Shown one piece after another: positions 1 through 10,374 of a stretch of 64,000 nucleotides of DNA (position 1 is the stretch's first letter; each line of letters opens with the position of its first letter). The stretch covers positions 1,387,213 through 1,451,212 of the forward strand of contig VZQC01005710.1 of NCBI GenBank assembly GCA_009823505.1. The letters run 5' to 3'. A model generated the notes under the pieces. It worked only from the letters and a program-made list of their open reading frames with translations. It was not told the origin of the DNA and did not search any database. The position numbers and the translations under genes were made by a program. Origin of the DNA: Rhizomys pruinosus (taxonomy: Eukaryota; Chordata; Mammalia; Rodentia; Spalacidae).

Positions 1-392
1 CCAGAGGTGAGGAGGCAGAGGCTGAAAGAGCACGCCGAGGAAGGGAAGAGCACCCCGGGAAAGAGCACCCCGGGAAAGAGCACGCCGAGGAAGAGTACCG
101 CGGGGAAGAGTACCGCGGGGAAGAGTACCCCGGGGAAGAGTACCCCGGGGAAGAGTACCCCGGGGAAGAGTACCCCGGGGAAGAGTACCCCGGGAAAGAG
201 TACCCCGGGAAAGAGCACGCCGAGGAAGAGTACCGCGGGGAAGAGTACCCCGGGAAAGAGTACCCCGGGGAAGAGTACCGCGGGGAAGAGTACCGCGGGG
301 AAGAGTACCGCGGGGAAGAGTACCGCGGGGAAGAGTACCCCGGGGAAGAGTACCCCGGGAAAGACTGCCAGGGACACACAGCTGGGAGCAAG
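1..392 (+). other. Possible 3' end of an exon (open frame plus donor-like site)
   Basis: Frame 1 is open from the left edge to a TGA at 394-396 and encodes about 22 tandem KSTPG/KSTAG pentapeptides. A close match to a 5' splice site, AAG|GTGAGG, lies at 390-398, just before the stop, so an exon ending at 392 would leave the frame open in phase 2. The frame also continues off the window, so its start cannot be seen. Against coding: the 15-bp unit contains no stop in this frame, so the frame stays open automatically, and only about 70 codons' worth of non-repeat bases exist here. It could equally be plain minisatellite DNA. Confidence 0.15.
26..360. repeat. 15-bp CpG-rich minisatellite, about 22 units
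   Basis: Units such as AAGAGTACCCCGGGG and AAGAGTACCGCGGGG run in exact 15-bp register from 46 to 360 (21 units), with one earlier unit at 26-40 and a 5-bp slip at 41-45. Variants differ at three positions (GAGC or GAGT, CCCCGG or CCGCGG, final A or G) and are arranged in blocks, as expected when groups of units are copied together. Many units hold a SmaI-type CCCGGG or SacII-type CCGCGG core, so CpG is dense. The CpG here comes from the repeat and is not by itself a promoter sign. Confidence 0.97.
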
Positions 393-396
393 GTGA

Positions 397-1027
397 GGGA
401 AGACCTGTCACCAGGAAGAGCAGGTTTTAGGGTGGGGGAACTCCAGGCCTGTGTAGATGGCAGATGGAGTGAGTGGGTGCAGTGGCCCCTGTGCCGTAAA
501 GTGCTCTCCTCCAGAACAGCCATCGTTTTCATCTGTCCTCAGACATACTGGGGGCCATCTTCTTTATCAGAGCAGCTTGCAAGTGACCTCTGAGATCAGG
601 CATCTTGTCTGTTGTCCTTCCCTCACCTGCTCGCCGTGCTTTGTCCTGCACCTCCCAGCTATATCTGTGTCAGGCTGTAGCTGCATGTGGCCCCATGGTC
701 TGGGGTGGGGCTGGACGATCCAGAGTGTGGATGGCTAACTGAGCAGAGGGCTGGTTCCATCTGTGCATGTGTGTGAAAGTTGGCATCCCTGCTGGAGGAG
801 GCTGTGCGGTGGTGACCTGCTTTGGAGTCACCCATGTTCCTGTCAGTAACCGCTCACCTCTGCTGTGTAGTAAGTTCAAGTTGGGCTTTGGTGGACTCTT
901 ACTCTGCTGTGTCTTTGGTGCTCTGTAATGATCCAGAGATGTTTGTTTATGTCTGTCTAGGAAGAGAGTTCCCACAGTCCCTGTGGTGGCTTAAAGTTCC
1001 TGGCTGCAAGGAGAGGGTGTGCCTGTT
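397..1027. other. Single-copy noncoding DNA
   Basis: No SINE, tandem array or credible exon is visible. Short overlapping frames on both strands have no family resemblance. Confidence 0.5.
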
Positions 1028-1058
1028 GGGGGGAGAGGGGAGGGGGGAGGGGAGGGGG
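1028..1058 (+). other. G-quadruplex motif
   Basis: Five G tracts of four to six bases are separated by single A bases (one gap is AGA) within 31 bases. This exceeds the usual G3+N1-7 rule four times over, with very short loops, the pattern known to form the most stable parallel quadruplexes. No promoter or exon is visible beside it. Confidence 0.8.
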
Positions 1059-1448
1059 CAGGTAGAACCCGGGCACAGAAGTACTGGTATTTGCACCTGC
1101 TCCTGATTTCTCTGCAGTTGAGGCTGGAAGGTGGCATTTATGGAGCTATTTGCAATGCTGCTAGAGAACTTCTGGCATCCTGGGCAGCTGGGGGGCAGGG
1201 GCAGAGAAGACTGGATTCTTCTGCAGTGTTTGGGGGTGGGTTGCTGGTGTGGTGGAGAAGTGGATCTCGTCTTGTGCATAACAGACCCTGACTTCTCCTT
1301 CCAGAGGGTGGGCAGTCTAAGGTCAGGCCGCCTGGGGAGGGCTATCTTCCAGACCTGCTTCCTTAGTGTGTCAACACCAGGCAGGGAGAGGGAGCATGGC
1401 TGTGGCTCTTTACCCTCCAGTGAGCCCCGCTGGCCTTGGGTAAACAAA
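1059..1448. other. Single-copy noncoding DNA
   Basis: No repeat family or exon is recognised. Frames of up to 166 codons exist on both strands across this stretch, but they lack any repeated or family-like feature and overlap one another. Confidence 0.45.
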
Positions 1449-1770
1449 TCACCTCCTGAAGACGCTGCTTTCCAACGCCCTCATCTCCTGAAGATGCTGC
1501 TTTCCAGTCACCTCCTGAAGTCGCTGCTTTCCAACACCCTCACCTCCTGAAGGCGCTGCTTTCCAACACCCTCACCTCCTGAAGGCGCTGCTTTCCAGTG
1601 CCCTCACCTCCTGAAGGCGCTGCTTTCCAACGCCCTCACCTCCTGAAGGCGCTGCTTTCCAGTGCCCTCACCTCCTGAAGGCGCTGCTTTCCAACGCCCT
1701 CACCTCCTGAAGGCGCTGCTTTCCAACGCCCTCACCTCCTGAAGACGCTGCTTTCCAACGCCCTCACCTC
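1449..1770. repeat. 32-bp minisatellite, 10 units
   Basis: Units begin TCACCTCCTGAAGGCGCTGC at 1449, 1481, 1508, 1540, 1572, 1604, 1636, 1668, 1700 and 1732. All are 32 bp except the third, which follows after 27 bp. Variation is confined to a few sites (GGCG/GACG/GATG, AACG/AACA/AGTG), and AACG and AGTG types alternate near the centre. It is a tandem array with no spacers, so not a CRISPR. Confidence 0.97.
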
Positions 1771-2154
1771 ACGGGAGCTGTCAGAAGCCACGCCTTCTTG
1801 CGCAGCTCTGGCCACGTCACCTTTGGAGCCTCTAGATAGTCGCTGTGTTTCAGGGGAGGGAACAGCTTCCCAGCCATTGGTTACTAGCTCCTGGGATAAG
1901 ATCAACCGTGGATGGATGGAAGCTCCCTACAGCCAGCTCCTGTCCAGGTTCCCATGTCCACATTGGGATGAAACTGCCTCTATGCTCCTTGCCAGCCGCA
2001 GTGACCCTCCCTGTCATAAACCCTTTGGAGACTGCTCTGTCCCACTGGTGAGAGAGGGTTAGGGTGGACAAAGAGCGGATTTCATGGAGGTCTGCATGAG
2101 TGGCGACTGTTAAGGTAGTCTGTCTGGAGGTGGTCTGTCTGGAGGTAATTTAGG
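1771..2154. other. Single-copy noncoding DNA
   Basis: No repeat or gene is recognised. At 2120-2144 a short GTCTGTCTGGAGGT motif is repeated twice. Confidence 0.45.
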
Positions 2155-2348
2155 TTTTTAAAAATTATTTTTATTGATATGTATATGTGCACACATGCCT
2201 GTGGGTGCCGACAAAGGTCAAAAGTGGGTGGATCCCTGAAGCTGGAGTTAGAAGTCATTTTGAGGTGGCAGATGTGAGTGCTGGGAACTGAACTCTAGTC
2301 CTCTGCAAAAATAACAAGTATCTTTTAATCACTGAGTTGTCTTTCTAG
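2155..2348 (-). mobile_element. Old B2-type SINE
   Basis: Reverse-orientation B2 layout: T/A-rich tail, TGTATATGTGCACACATG, AAGGTCAAAAGTGGGTGGATCC, GTGAGTGCTGGGAACTGAA, then the tRNA-like head reading TAATCACTGAGTTGTCTTTC. It is strongly diverged from the young B2 copies elsewhere in the window. Confidence 0.65.
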
Positions 2349-2490
2349 ACTGAGATATTTTATTGGAAGGCAAAATCTGGTTATGTGGCCAAGGCTGGCC
2401 TTGAACTCACTGTGTGGGCCAGGCTGGCCTGGTTGGGTCTCAGCCTCCCAAGTGCTGGGTTTTATAGATGCGTGCCACCACCCCTGGCTT
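2349..2490 (-). mobile_element. B1 SINE, diverged
   Basis: Reverse B1 landmarks are present: GGCTGGCCTTGAACTCAC, CAGCCTCCCAAGTGCTGGG and a GCGTGCCACCACCCCTGGC head. A second AGGCTGGCCT segment inside suggests a small internal duplication. It abuts the B2-type element on its left. Confidence 0.8.
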
Positions 2491-3284
2491 TGCCCTGGAG
2501 TTAAATGGCTCACTGAGCGCTGTGTGACCTGGCTAGGCATGGGTTTTCTGCTTGCCCAGTGATAGTGGTGAGCCGTTTTCTGTAGGTTTGAGGTGAGGGT
2601 TGAAAGGCATGAGCCACACTGTAGGAGCTTTATCCACGTGTCCAGGCAACACTGTCACAGCTGGTGGGTGGTGTAACCATCCCCGACACCTGGCTGAGCT
2701 TGACACTCCACTGTGAGTGCAGCAGATCCTGAACTGCAGTTGCCTAGGGATGCTGGCTGTGGTTGGAAGCCCTGCCCAGATGAGTGGGGTCATGCTGGGT
2801 GACATCACCCAGAGTGGCTCAGAGGTCCTGCCCCACTGCCCTGTGAGCTGAGTGTTTCCAGAGCACAGTGATGCCTGGACAGTTGTCATCATCATCTTTG
2901 TAGGATAGGCCTGGGCTCTAAGCAGCTCTCACGTGTAAGTAGGCCCCACCCCATCCTCCCCTAAGGCCTCTTCCAGAGGACTGGGGGCAGGGAAGGGAGG
3001 GCTGCATACAACCTCTCAGTGGGAGACAGAATGTCTACTTGAGGGAAAGTTACACCTTGCCTTTGGTTGCCACAAGGGGGACAGTGTATCTGTGGGACAG
3101 AAGAGGCCAGGCTACCCCCTGTCCTTGGTTTTTAGGGTATCTGCTTCATCTTGGACCATACAGAATTGGCTGGTGTATGAAGTGGGGGCTCTTTGGAGAA
3201 CCTGTACCTTCTTGGTTTGATTCTTTTTTTTTTTTTTCTTTCCAATTTTAAGTACAGTTAGTATATTTAATTGGGTAATTAAAC
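2491..3284. other. Single-copy noncoding DNA
   Basis: No repeat family or exon is recognised. The right part grades into a T-rich run at 3226-3241. Confidence 0.4.
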
Positions 3285-3425
3285 ATTCATTTATTTGTGT
3301 ATGTGTGCCTGTATGTGAACTGGTTAGAGAACAACTTTGTGGAGTCCTTTCTTACCTTTACTTTAGTTCAACAATTATACTCGTCACCAGACTTTCCAGG
3401 CAAAGCCTTTAGATCTGAGCAATCT
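3285..3425 (-). mobile_element. Old rodent SINE fragment (B2-like)
   Basis: A GTGTATGTGTGCCTGTATGTG start, followed by GTTAGAGAACAACTTTGTGGA and TTCTTACCTTTACTTTAG, parallels the better kept copy at 26385-26530. Family assignment is tentative. Confidence 0.45.
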
Positions 3426-3439
3426 TGAAGGTTCTTGGT

Positions 3440-3955
3440 TTGATTATTGGATTTCTTTGGCATGTGTATATGGTGTATGTGCTTGTGTGTTCACATGTGT
3501 GTTGGTGTAAATGTGTATATGCGTGTGTGAAAGATGTCTTCTTCAATAGTTCTCCGATTTATTTATTGTGGCAGGGTTTCTTGGTGAATCCAGAGCTGGC
3601 TGCTTGACTAGTATCTTAGGCAGCTTGTCCAGGTATCTGATCCCTGTCTCCTCTCCCTGGGTGCTGGGATTCCAGTGGGTGGGATGTCCCCTCCCCCAGC
3701 TTTTACGTAGGAGCTGGAGATCTAAATCTGCTTGCCCAGACAAGGGGCTTTTTTTTGGGGGGGGGGTTCTTTTTGAGTTAGGGTCTCTGAAGCTCCGGCT
3801 CTCCTGGAACTTGCTATGTAGACCAGGCTGGCCTTGAACTCATGAAGATCTCATCAAGAGATCTTCATGCCTTTGCCTCCCAAGTGCTAGGATTAAAGGC
3901 GTGCACCACCACACCTGGCTTTAGGCAAGGGGCTTTATCTTAGCTGTCTCCCCAG
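3440..3955 (-). mobile_element. B3 SINE split by a later B1
   Basis: Reverse B3 landmarks: GT-rich tail, GATGTCTTCTTCAATAGTTC, GGCAGGGTTTCTTGGTGAAT, CCCTGGGTGCTGGGATTCC and, after the B1, TTATCTTAGCTGTCTCCCCA. The B1 at 3752-3925 interrupts it between two copies of CAAGGGGCTTT (3741-3751, 3926-3936), which dates the B1 as younger. Confidence 0.7.
3752..3925 (-). mobile_element. B1 SINE carrying a perfect hairpin
   Basis: Reverse B1 with T/G tail, GGTCTCTGAAGCTCCGGCTC, AGACCAGGCTGGCCTTGAAC and a GTGCACCACCACACCTGGCT head. The target-site duplication is CAAGGGGCTTT. Where the consensus reads roughly CTCACAGAGATCCACCTGCC, this copy holds an inverted repeat with 12-bp arms (3841-3852 and 3858-3869) and a 5-base loop. 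Confidence 0.9.
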
Positions 3956-4948
3956 TCCAGATTCTTGAAAGCTGCTGACCAATTAAGTTCTTGAGAAAAC
4001 TAATACTTTACATAAATTGTAGGTAAAATGTCTTCATTGTATTTTTCATTAAAAATATCCATTACATTTCTCCCTTAGTTTGCAGGATGCGAATGTCACC
4101 TTAAAATGTTAAGAGTGAAATTTCTTATGGTTAGTAGATGAGATAGGAATGAAATTTGGCAAAGAAAATTGAGATTGGTCGCTTTCACTCCCCTTCTTGG
4201 GGTGCTAGTGACTGTTTAATGTTAAATTTGTGTTTTATGTTGGTGCCTCTTTTGAAAGTTGAGATACTGATGTAATCAAGACGACTGGTTTGTAAGGCAG
4301 GTGGATGGAGAGCTGATTATGTTGGATGGCTGGCTTTGAAGTCAGGGCTGTGCCTGCAGCTGGACACTGGCACGGCTGATGCGGACATAGTTGGCCTGGG
4401 CATGGCTGGGTCCTCTTGGTGGATGGAGCTGGGGGGTTAGTTGCATGTTCTTTGCCCTGCTGATGTCCTGGAGGGAGGATGTGGGGAGGCTTTTGTGGAG
4501 CCCCTTGGTGAGCCACTAGTGCTGCTAGTTCCCTGACTTTGGTCACAAAGCTCCCCCCCCCCCCGACTTTTTTATTTCTTAGGCTTCATGGCAAGTTTGT
4601 ATGCAGACTCTGGGCTGACTTCTGGTCTGGAATTAATGAAGTAGAAAATTCCCCAAACCCTGGGGAACATTGGAGAGGCCAGGATAGGAGCTGAGTGGCA
4701 CACCAACCCCAAGAACTTGCTTTCATTTGGTTGAGGAGCTGTGCAACAACCCCCTTGTGTTCTGTGCTGGTTCACCCCTCAGCCCTCTCTGTCTGTGATC
4801 ATGGATGGCTCCTTGTTATTACCTGGTTATTCTGTGCTTTTCTCTGCTTTTACCTTGAGCAGTGCTCTCCACATGCCCGGTTCCATTTTTTTGGGATCTG
4901 ACATGTTTGCTGTGGGGTTTCTTTGTCAGCTGCTTTAAGAAGAAGCAT
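3956..4948. other. Single-copy noncoding DNA
   Basis: An AT-rich part (about 3960-4260) passes into GC-richer DNA. A C11 run lies at 4554-4564. No exon or repeat family is recognised. Confidence 0.4.
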
Positions 4949-5148
4949 TTGGGGTGCTTGGCAGATAAGAGCACTGGCTGCCCTTCCAGAGAACTCAGGT
5001 TTGGTTCTCAGCACCCACGTGGTGGCTAATAACCTTTTATAACGACAGTTTCCAAGGATTCAGTGAGCTCTGCAGGCACTGCATGCACAGGTGCAGTTAC
5101 ATACCTGCAGGGAAAGCACTCGTACAGAAAAAATAAAAATAAATTTAT
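4949..5148 (+). mobile_element. Old B2-type SINE
   Basis: Forward layout: GGGGTGCTTGGCAGATAAGA, GAGAACTCAGGTTTGGTTCT, CAGCACCCACGTGGTGGCTA and a tail of AAATAAAAATAAATTTATG. Well diverged from the young B2 group. Confidence 0.75.
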
Positions 5149-6662
5149 GAAAGAAATTAAAAATCCAAGATGCAGGAAAGTGCAGAGGCCTTTCTACCAG
5201 GGTTATTTTTGTCTTTGCGTGACTCTGTCCTTTCAGAGAGACATCCTGCGTCTTACCTCCTGAATCTGACCAGTAACTGGGCTGTGGGGACCCCTAGAAG
5301 TATCACTTGGGTCCCGGAGGAGAGCAGTGGTCCAGCCTGAGGTTTCGATGTGTAATTCTGATTGTCATCTTCACTGATTAAGAAAATAGGGCCTTACTGA
5401 GCCAATCTTTGTTTGTCCAGGGTGGAGACCATCTCATATGCAGTGGTGTGACCAGGTTTTTGAAAAATTTCCTATGTAATTTGTTGTATTTTCCTATTTT
5501 CTAGCCCTTTCATCCTTTAAAAACGTGCTTTAAAATTCTAATATGTTCTGGCAAAATTTAAGGTTCTAGATGTGAGGAAAAGACAAGAACCTGCCTGCTG
5601 TCCATTTCCTTTCACCACAAGCAGTGATGCACTAGGGGCCGTGGGACTGTTGCCTTCCTAGAAGTGGCCTAGCTTCTTAGCTACATTGTTGACCCTGAGC
5701 ACCAAGGTCTCCTGAATCCATGGGAATCCCTTTGAAAGTCAGCTAGTGTGGGCTTGGCTTCTCTTGACTTCATGATGTTACTGGTGCTTCAGACTAGCTA
5801 TATTGTTAAAAGGAGAACAAAAATCAGTATTTATCAGTAAATTACTACTCATCTTTAGAAAGTAAAAGAAAAAGACCACCACCACCACCACCACCAATTA
5901 AACAATACAAGATAACCCTACCTTGCAGCCCATGACTGTGCGTGTGGCTGAATATACAGACGTGGTGGACAGCCATAACCTTGTGAAGAAGTTAGGCACA
6001 CCAGGGCCTTGACACCGTTCAACCGGAAGTGGCCAAGTTCACTAAAAGCCACAGTTGCATGAAAGAGGTTTTGACATTCTTCTTTTTATAGTTCATGAAG
6101 ATCCAAATGTTTGTGGCAGGCAGGAAATCAAGCATATTTTAATAGGAAATTATGTAAGATAGCTTAATGACTCATTTTTCTGGATCAGGGAAGTGGAGAA
6201 CAGTTTTAGCGAAGTGAGTTTGTCCAGCACTCCTTGATGGATGCTTACCACTCTCCAGAGGCACTTCAGGTGACTAGAAACCAAGTAGCATTTGTGCTAA
6301 GGATTGAAAACCAAGATTTTTCTTGGAAAGTTGGGGGGACTCATTCAGGCCAAGATGGACCCTGGGCAGGCATCTCATTCCAACTTGGAGATCCAAGCCT
6401 TTTTGTTTTGCCCTGAGAGGGAAGGTTTATGGGGTGCTGTGGGAGGAGCAGGAAGTTGCTGCTGGGATTTCTCACCTCTGTCATCTGCTGTCCCCTCGTG
6501 CCACTCCTCCACTGGGCTCCTGGGATGGGTCTCTTCCCCACCTGTTGCCTGGTGCTGGTAGCATTCTTTGGGAGGTGAGGAAGTAACTGCCTGCAATAGT
6601 TGATCAGCTTGGGATGCTGTGGTCAGAGCTAGTGGTTTAAGCTCTGTTGACTTAAACATTTC
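5149..6662. other. Single-copy noncoding DNA, AT-rich in part
   Basis: About 1.5 kb without a recognised SINE. AT-rich stretches at 5340-5580 and 5770-6200 resemble ordinary mammalian intronic DNA. An (ACC)n microsatellite sits at 5875-5896. Confidence 0.4.
5875..5896. repeat. (ACC)n microsatellite
   Basis: Seven uninterrupted ACC triplets in an A-rich setting. Confidence 0.95.
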
Positions 6663-6877
6663 GATTTATTTTTATTTTATCTGTATGAGTATTTTGCCTG
6701 CATGATATAAGTATACCCATGTCATGCAATGCCCACAGAAGCAAGAAGATAGAGATGGGTCCCCTGGAGTTAAGGTGTTAGCTGCCATGTGGATGTTGGG
6801 AACCAAACCCGTGTCCTCTGGAGGTGGAGCCAGTGCTCTTAACTGTGGTGCCATCCCGCCATCTCTCCAGCCCTGTT
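6663..6877 (-). mobile_element. B2 SINE, mid-age
   Basis: Reverse B2: TTTATTTTATCTGTATGAGT, CATGTCATGCAATGCCCACA, CCCTGGAGTTAAGGTGTTAG, CTGCCATGTGGATGTTGGGA, GTGCTCTTAACTG and GCCATCTCTCCAGCCC end. A second B2 follows directly at 6878. Confidence 0.85.
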
Positions 6878-7104
6878 TTTTTTAGGATTCATTTTTATTT
6901 TATGTGTATGACTGTTTGCCTGCATGCATATATGTGGACCAAGTGCATGCCTGGTACCCTTGGAGACCAGAGGAAGGTGTCGGATCCCCTGGTACTGGAT
7001 GTAGATAGATGTCTGTGAGGTATCATATGGGTGTTGGGAATGGAACCTGGGACTTTTGCAAGAGCTGCCAGAGCTCTTAACCACTGAGACATCTTTCCAG
7101 CCCT
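6878..7104 (-). mobile_element. B2 SINE, mid-age, adjacent to another B2
   Basis: Reverse B2: TTTATTTTATGTGTATGACT, GGTGTCGGATCCCCTGGTAC, ATATGGGTGTTGGGAATGGA, GAGCTCTTAACCACTGAGAC and CATCTTTCCAGCCC. The pair 6663-7104 is in the same orientation, as expected if one inserted at the tail of the other. Confidence 0.85.
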
Positions 7105-7159
7105 GACTTTGGCTTCTTACATGCTGAACCAAACCAGTAATTCCTATAAAGAACTTCTC

Positions 7160-7320
7160 CAGGAGCTGAGTGTGGTGGTATAAGGCTTTAGTCCAAACGT
7201 TTGGGAAGCGGAGGCAGGCAGATCTCTGTGAGTTTGAGGCCAGCCTTATCTACATAGTGGGTGCCAGGTCAGCCAGGGGTACATAGTGAAACTTTGTCTC
7301 AACTCCTCCCCAAAAGAAAA
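7160..7320 (+). mobile_element. B1 SINE, old
   Basis: Forward B1: GAGCTGAGTGTGGTGGTATA, GAGGCAGGCAGATCTCTGTG, AGTTTGAGGCCAGCC and an AACTTTGTCTCAACTCC end. Confidence 0.85.
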
Positions 7321-8340
7321 CCTCCAGGGAGAGCATTGATCCTAGGGGAGGGTAGTGCCCATGGGAAACCTTTAAGCTGTGTTTCTGTAACATTTGGGAA
7401 CTTAAAGCTGCCGCCCCCCCCCCCCCATCACAGTGCCTGCCTTAGGAACACAGGGCCGGTGTGGTCTGGGTGGGTGGTTTTCTGCTTCTCTGTGAAAAGT
7501 AGTGCCTCAGCTCTAGATGCCAGGCTTCTCAGTAGCCTTCAGGGGCTTGGGCACAGGTTCTTAGTGGATGCCCATGTTCTCTTTTGCAAAATGGGATAGG
7601 CAGCTTTCCAGTTGTGGGGGTGAGGTGAAGAAATTGGGGAGAAACTTGGGCGTTTGCTGCCACATGGCCCAGGCACACGAGCAAGGACTAAGACGTGGTT
7701 GCAGTGTTGGCAGTGACCTTGGCAGGACATTTCCAGGTCAGTGTGCCCAAGAGGCATTTGGTTAAATGCATACCACAGAGGAGTGTGGGCCAGCCTCTGT
7801 TGCCTGGCAGTGCCCTGTGTTCACAATCTGGTGGATTTTCTGCTCCATCATGGGGTTGGTCCCTTTGTCTCCATCAGCCGTTTCAGCTTCAAGGTCATTC
7901 ACCTTGTCCCATGAGAGTTTGCAACTTAGTCTTATTGGAGGTTTACATGCATACTCATATATAAATGATGTTACTTAGTTTGAGCTTAACATATGCTCAC
8001 TGTACATATTTCATTGCCCCTCAAGACTGACTTGCTTTCTTCCCTCTGTGGCACCAGGATGCTAACAGTACCTCCTTAGGGTGTTGTCAGGACCCCAAGG
8101 AAGTGCCGTTTGATGTGCCTCTAGGGAAAGGCAGAGCCTCTTCTGAATTGTCAGGGCATTTTGTCCTAGTCTCCTTCTTCTGGCTCTGGATTCCTGGGGT
8201 TAACTACCAGCTGTGGTTCTGATGCCAACCCTCCCTCCACCACCCCCCGCCTAGTGCAGCGAACTCACCTGAGTGGTAGTGGATGGCCAACTCCTGCTGG
8301 GGGAGGCAAGCCAGGAAAGCTCTATCCTGCAAATCCTCAT
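7321..8340. other. Single-copy noncoding DNA
   Basis: No repeat family is recognised except a C13 run near 7412-7428. A short AT-rich part with CATACTCATATATAAATG at about 7950-8010 may be an old LINE remnant, but this is not secure. Confidence 0.35.
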
Positions 8341-8399
8341 TTTCCTCACGGAAAGTGTTTGACACGTGGAAGACTTTCCTCACGGAAAGTGTTTGACAC
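8341..8399. repeat. 34-bp tandem duplication
   Basis: TTTCCTCACGGAAAGTGTTT plus GACAC occurs at 8341 and again at 8375, separated by a 9-base linker. The copies are identical over 25 bases. Confidence 0.9.
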
Positions 8400-8639
8400 T
8401 GAGGGTTTGGCAGGGCATCCTGGCCACAGGGTCCTACCTCATGGTCCTGGGGTGGCTTCTGCCCCTTTGTGGGTGTGGATGGTGATGGAGCCTGCCTCCG
8501 ATACCTTCCTTGCTGCCTGCCGTTTCATCTGAGCCAGCGTTTCACCCTGTGCGTGTGCGCATATGAACTTCCAGGGAGAACTGAGTTCAAGAAAGTGAAG
8601 TAGTATGCGTGATGAGCAAGTTTATTGAAGAGGGTGTGG

Positions 8640-8990
8640 AGGTCGCCGGTGCCTGACCCTCATTATGTCAGTCACTACTAAACGAAATTAGAACTTCCCT
8701 GCCCGTCCCCCCGTCGAGGAGCAGGAGGAATTGATCTTAGGATAGTATTTGGGATGTAAAAACCACATGAAATGAAGTCCCGTCCTCTTTATCCTCCCTC
8801 TCTCTGTTCTGCACTGCGGGTAGCAAGGAATGGCGAGGTGGCGAAAGGTTTCCTCAAAGACCCCAGGGCCAGCAGGCGCGCGAGGCGGACGTCGCCTCGG
8901 AGCCAGAGCCTTTCATGGTTTCACGGTTCCACCACTTGCTTTCATTTTCTAGAGAAAAGCCTTTCTGCCGCCTTGAGCAAAACTTGTATT
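8640..8990. promoter_or_regulatory. CpG cluster, candidate promoter or enhancer
   Basis: This SINE-free stretch has about 16 CpGs, ten or so of them packed into 8813-8905 around GGCGCGCGAGGCGGACGTCG, in a window where CpG is otherwise rare outside young SINEs and the first minisatellite. A GACGTC palindrome (CREB/ATF half-site type) lies inside. It is too short for a classical CpG island. A 78-codon frame from 8772 overlaps it but shows no family feature, and no strong splice donor is evident. Promoter use is inference. Confidence 0.35.
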
Positions 8991-10176
8991 TTCATGCCTA
9001 ATAAGTAACACACAATGGGCTTGGGGAGTCTCTGCAAATCCAGTTTCCAGAACCTTCTGTTGTGAGACTGCAGATTTTGGCTTCAGTGGCCTTTGCTTCC
9101 TCTTGGTCCACTGATGGTCCCTGAGTGTTCCTTGCTTTGTCAGGCTGACCTTTGCAGTTGTTTCCTTTCCTCTTGATACAATTTTCCCCAATGGGCACAA
9201 TCTCTGTTTCCTTTAGTCCGAATAATCATTCCAGGGCAGATCAAGTGTCATATTCTCCATGGAAACTGTTTGCGTCTGTCCTTGTAGGGAGGACAGGTGT
9301 CTGCCTTCTCTGTGGCCCTCATCCATAAATAAGTGTACTTAATCAGACCACGTGGACGTGTTGTGCACAGGTGTGCCGTTGTGCTGTGTAGCCCACTGCC
9401 CTGGGACTATGGCCCTTCCTGCTTGTGCCTACACTGCAGACAGGCTGTGGTGCTGTGGCCTGCGCCAGTGGTGAGCTGAGAGCCTGTGAGAGCTGAGCAT
9501 CTGGCTTGAGTTTCTCAGATGTCCTCCCACTGTGGTTTCCAAGTCCAGGTGCCATCTTTCTGAGCTGCAGTGGCTGTCTTCCTTATCCCTCAACATCCGC
9601 ATCTCCTTGTCCACTTTCCAGCCCCACAGACAGTTGGTTAGCAGGTATGGCATGTAGCTGGTGCCCCTGTCCCACCTACCTGCCCACCTGCCCATGTAGT
9701 CATTCCTTCTGCAATCAGCAGATCCCTGTGGGCAGTTCCTGTTGTCAGCAAAGGCTCCAAAGAGGACAGGAAGCAGGTGCAACAGCCGCAGTTGCCTCCA
9801 GGCAGAAGACTTCAGTCGGCTCAGGGGTATTCAGCTCAGTCATTGAGAGGGCTGCAGTGTCTCCAGAGTGCCGCGTGGCTAGGTGATGTGGCATGTCCAG
9901 TAAGTGGAGGGATGGACAGAGTGGCGTGGACCCTGGTGGGCTGGTGGGGGAGGCAGCCTTTTAGTCACCTCACCCACACTCAGCCGAGTCTCAGCATTGC
10001 TGCTGTGGGCAAAACATGGGAAGTCTTTGTGTAAAAGTCATCTCTTTGATTCTCCTGCTGCTTTAGGGTCCTCTCTGAGCCTTGGGAGCTGTCTCCTTCA
10101 CAGCCTTGGACTCTGCATCCAGACCAGTGATTACCTCGCCTGTCTGCCGTGCCAGGTCTAGGGTAACTTGAGTGGT
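8991..10176. other. Single-copy noncoding DNA
   Basis: No SINE or exon is recognised. Frames of 117-126 codons on both strands overlap and look like chance. Confidence 0.4.
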
Positions 10177-10374
10177 CTGGGGGACTTGCTGCAGGCAGCG
10201 ACCTGTGGGTTTTGTGACCTGGGGGACTTGCTACAGGCAGCGACCTGTGGGTTTTGTGACCTGGGGGACTTGCTGCAGGCAGTGACCTGTGGGTTTTGTG
10301 ACCTGGGGGACTTGCTGCAGGCAGTGACCTGTGGGTTTTGTGACCTGGGAGACTTGCTGCAGGCAGTGACCTGT
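10177..10374. repeat. 42-bp minisatellite, 5 units
   Basis: Units start CTGGGGGACTTGCTGCAGGC at 10177, 10219, 10261, 10303 and 10345. The period is 14 codons, so both strands stay open (plus strand LGDLLQAATCGFCD-like repeat; minus strand HRSLPAASPPGHKT-like). These translations are by-products. The last unit breaks off into T-rich DNA. Confidence 0.97.

Noticed and set aside
26..360. CpG island promoter
   Set aside because: The CpGs come from the CCGCGG/CCCGGG cores of a 15-bp repeat, not from a promoter-like unique sequence.
1449..1770. Regular 32-bp repeats resembling a CRISPR array
   Set aside because: The units abut with no spacers, and the context is a rodent genome full of SINEs. It is a minisatellite. 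The same holds for 53403-53662.
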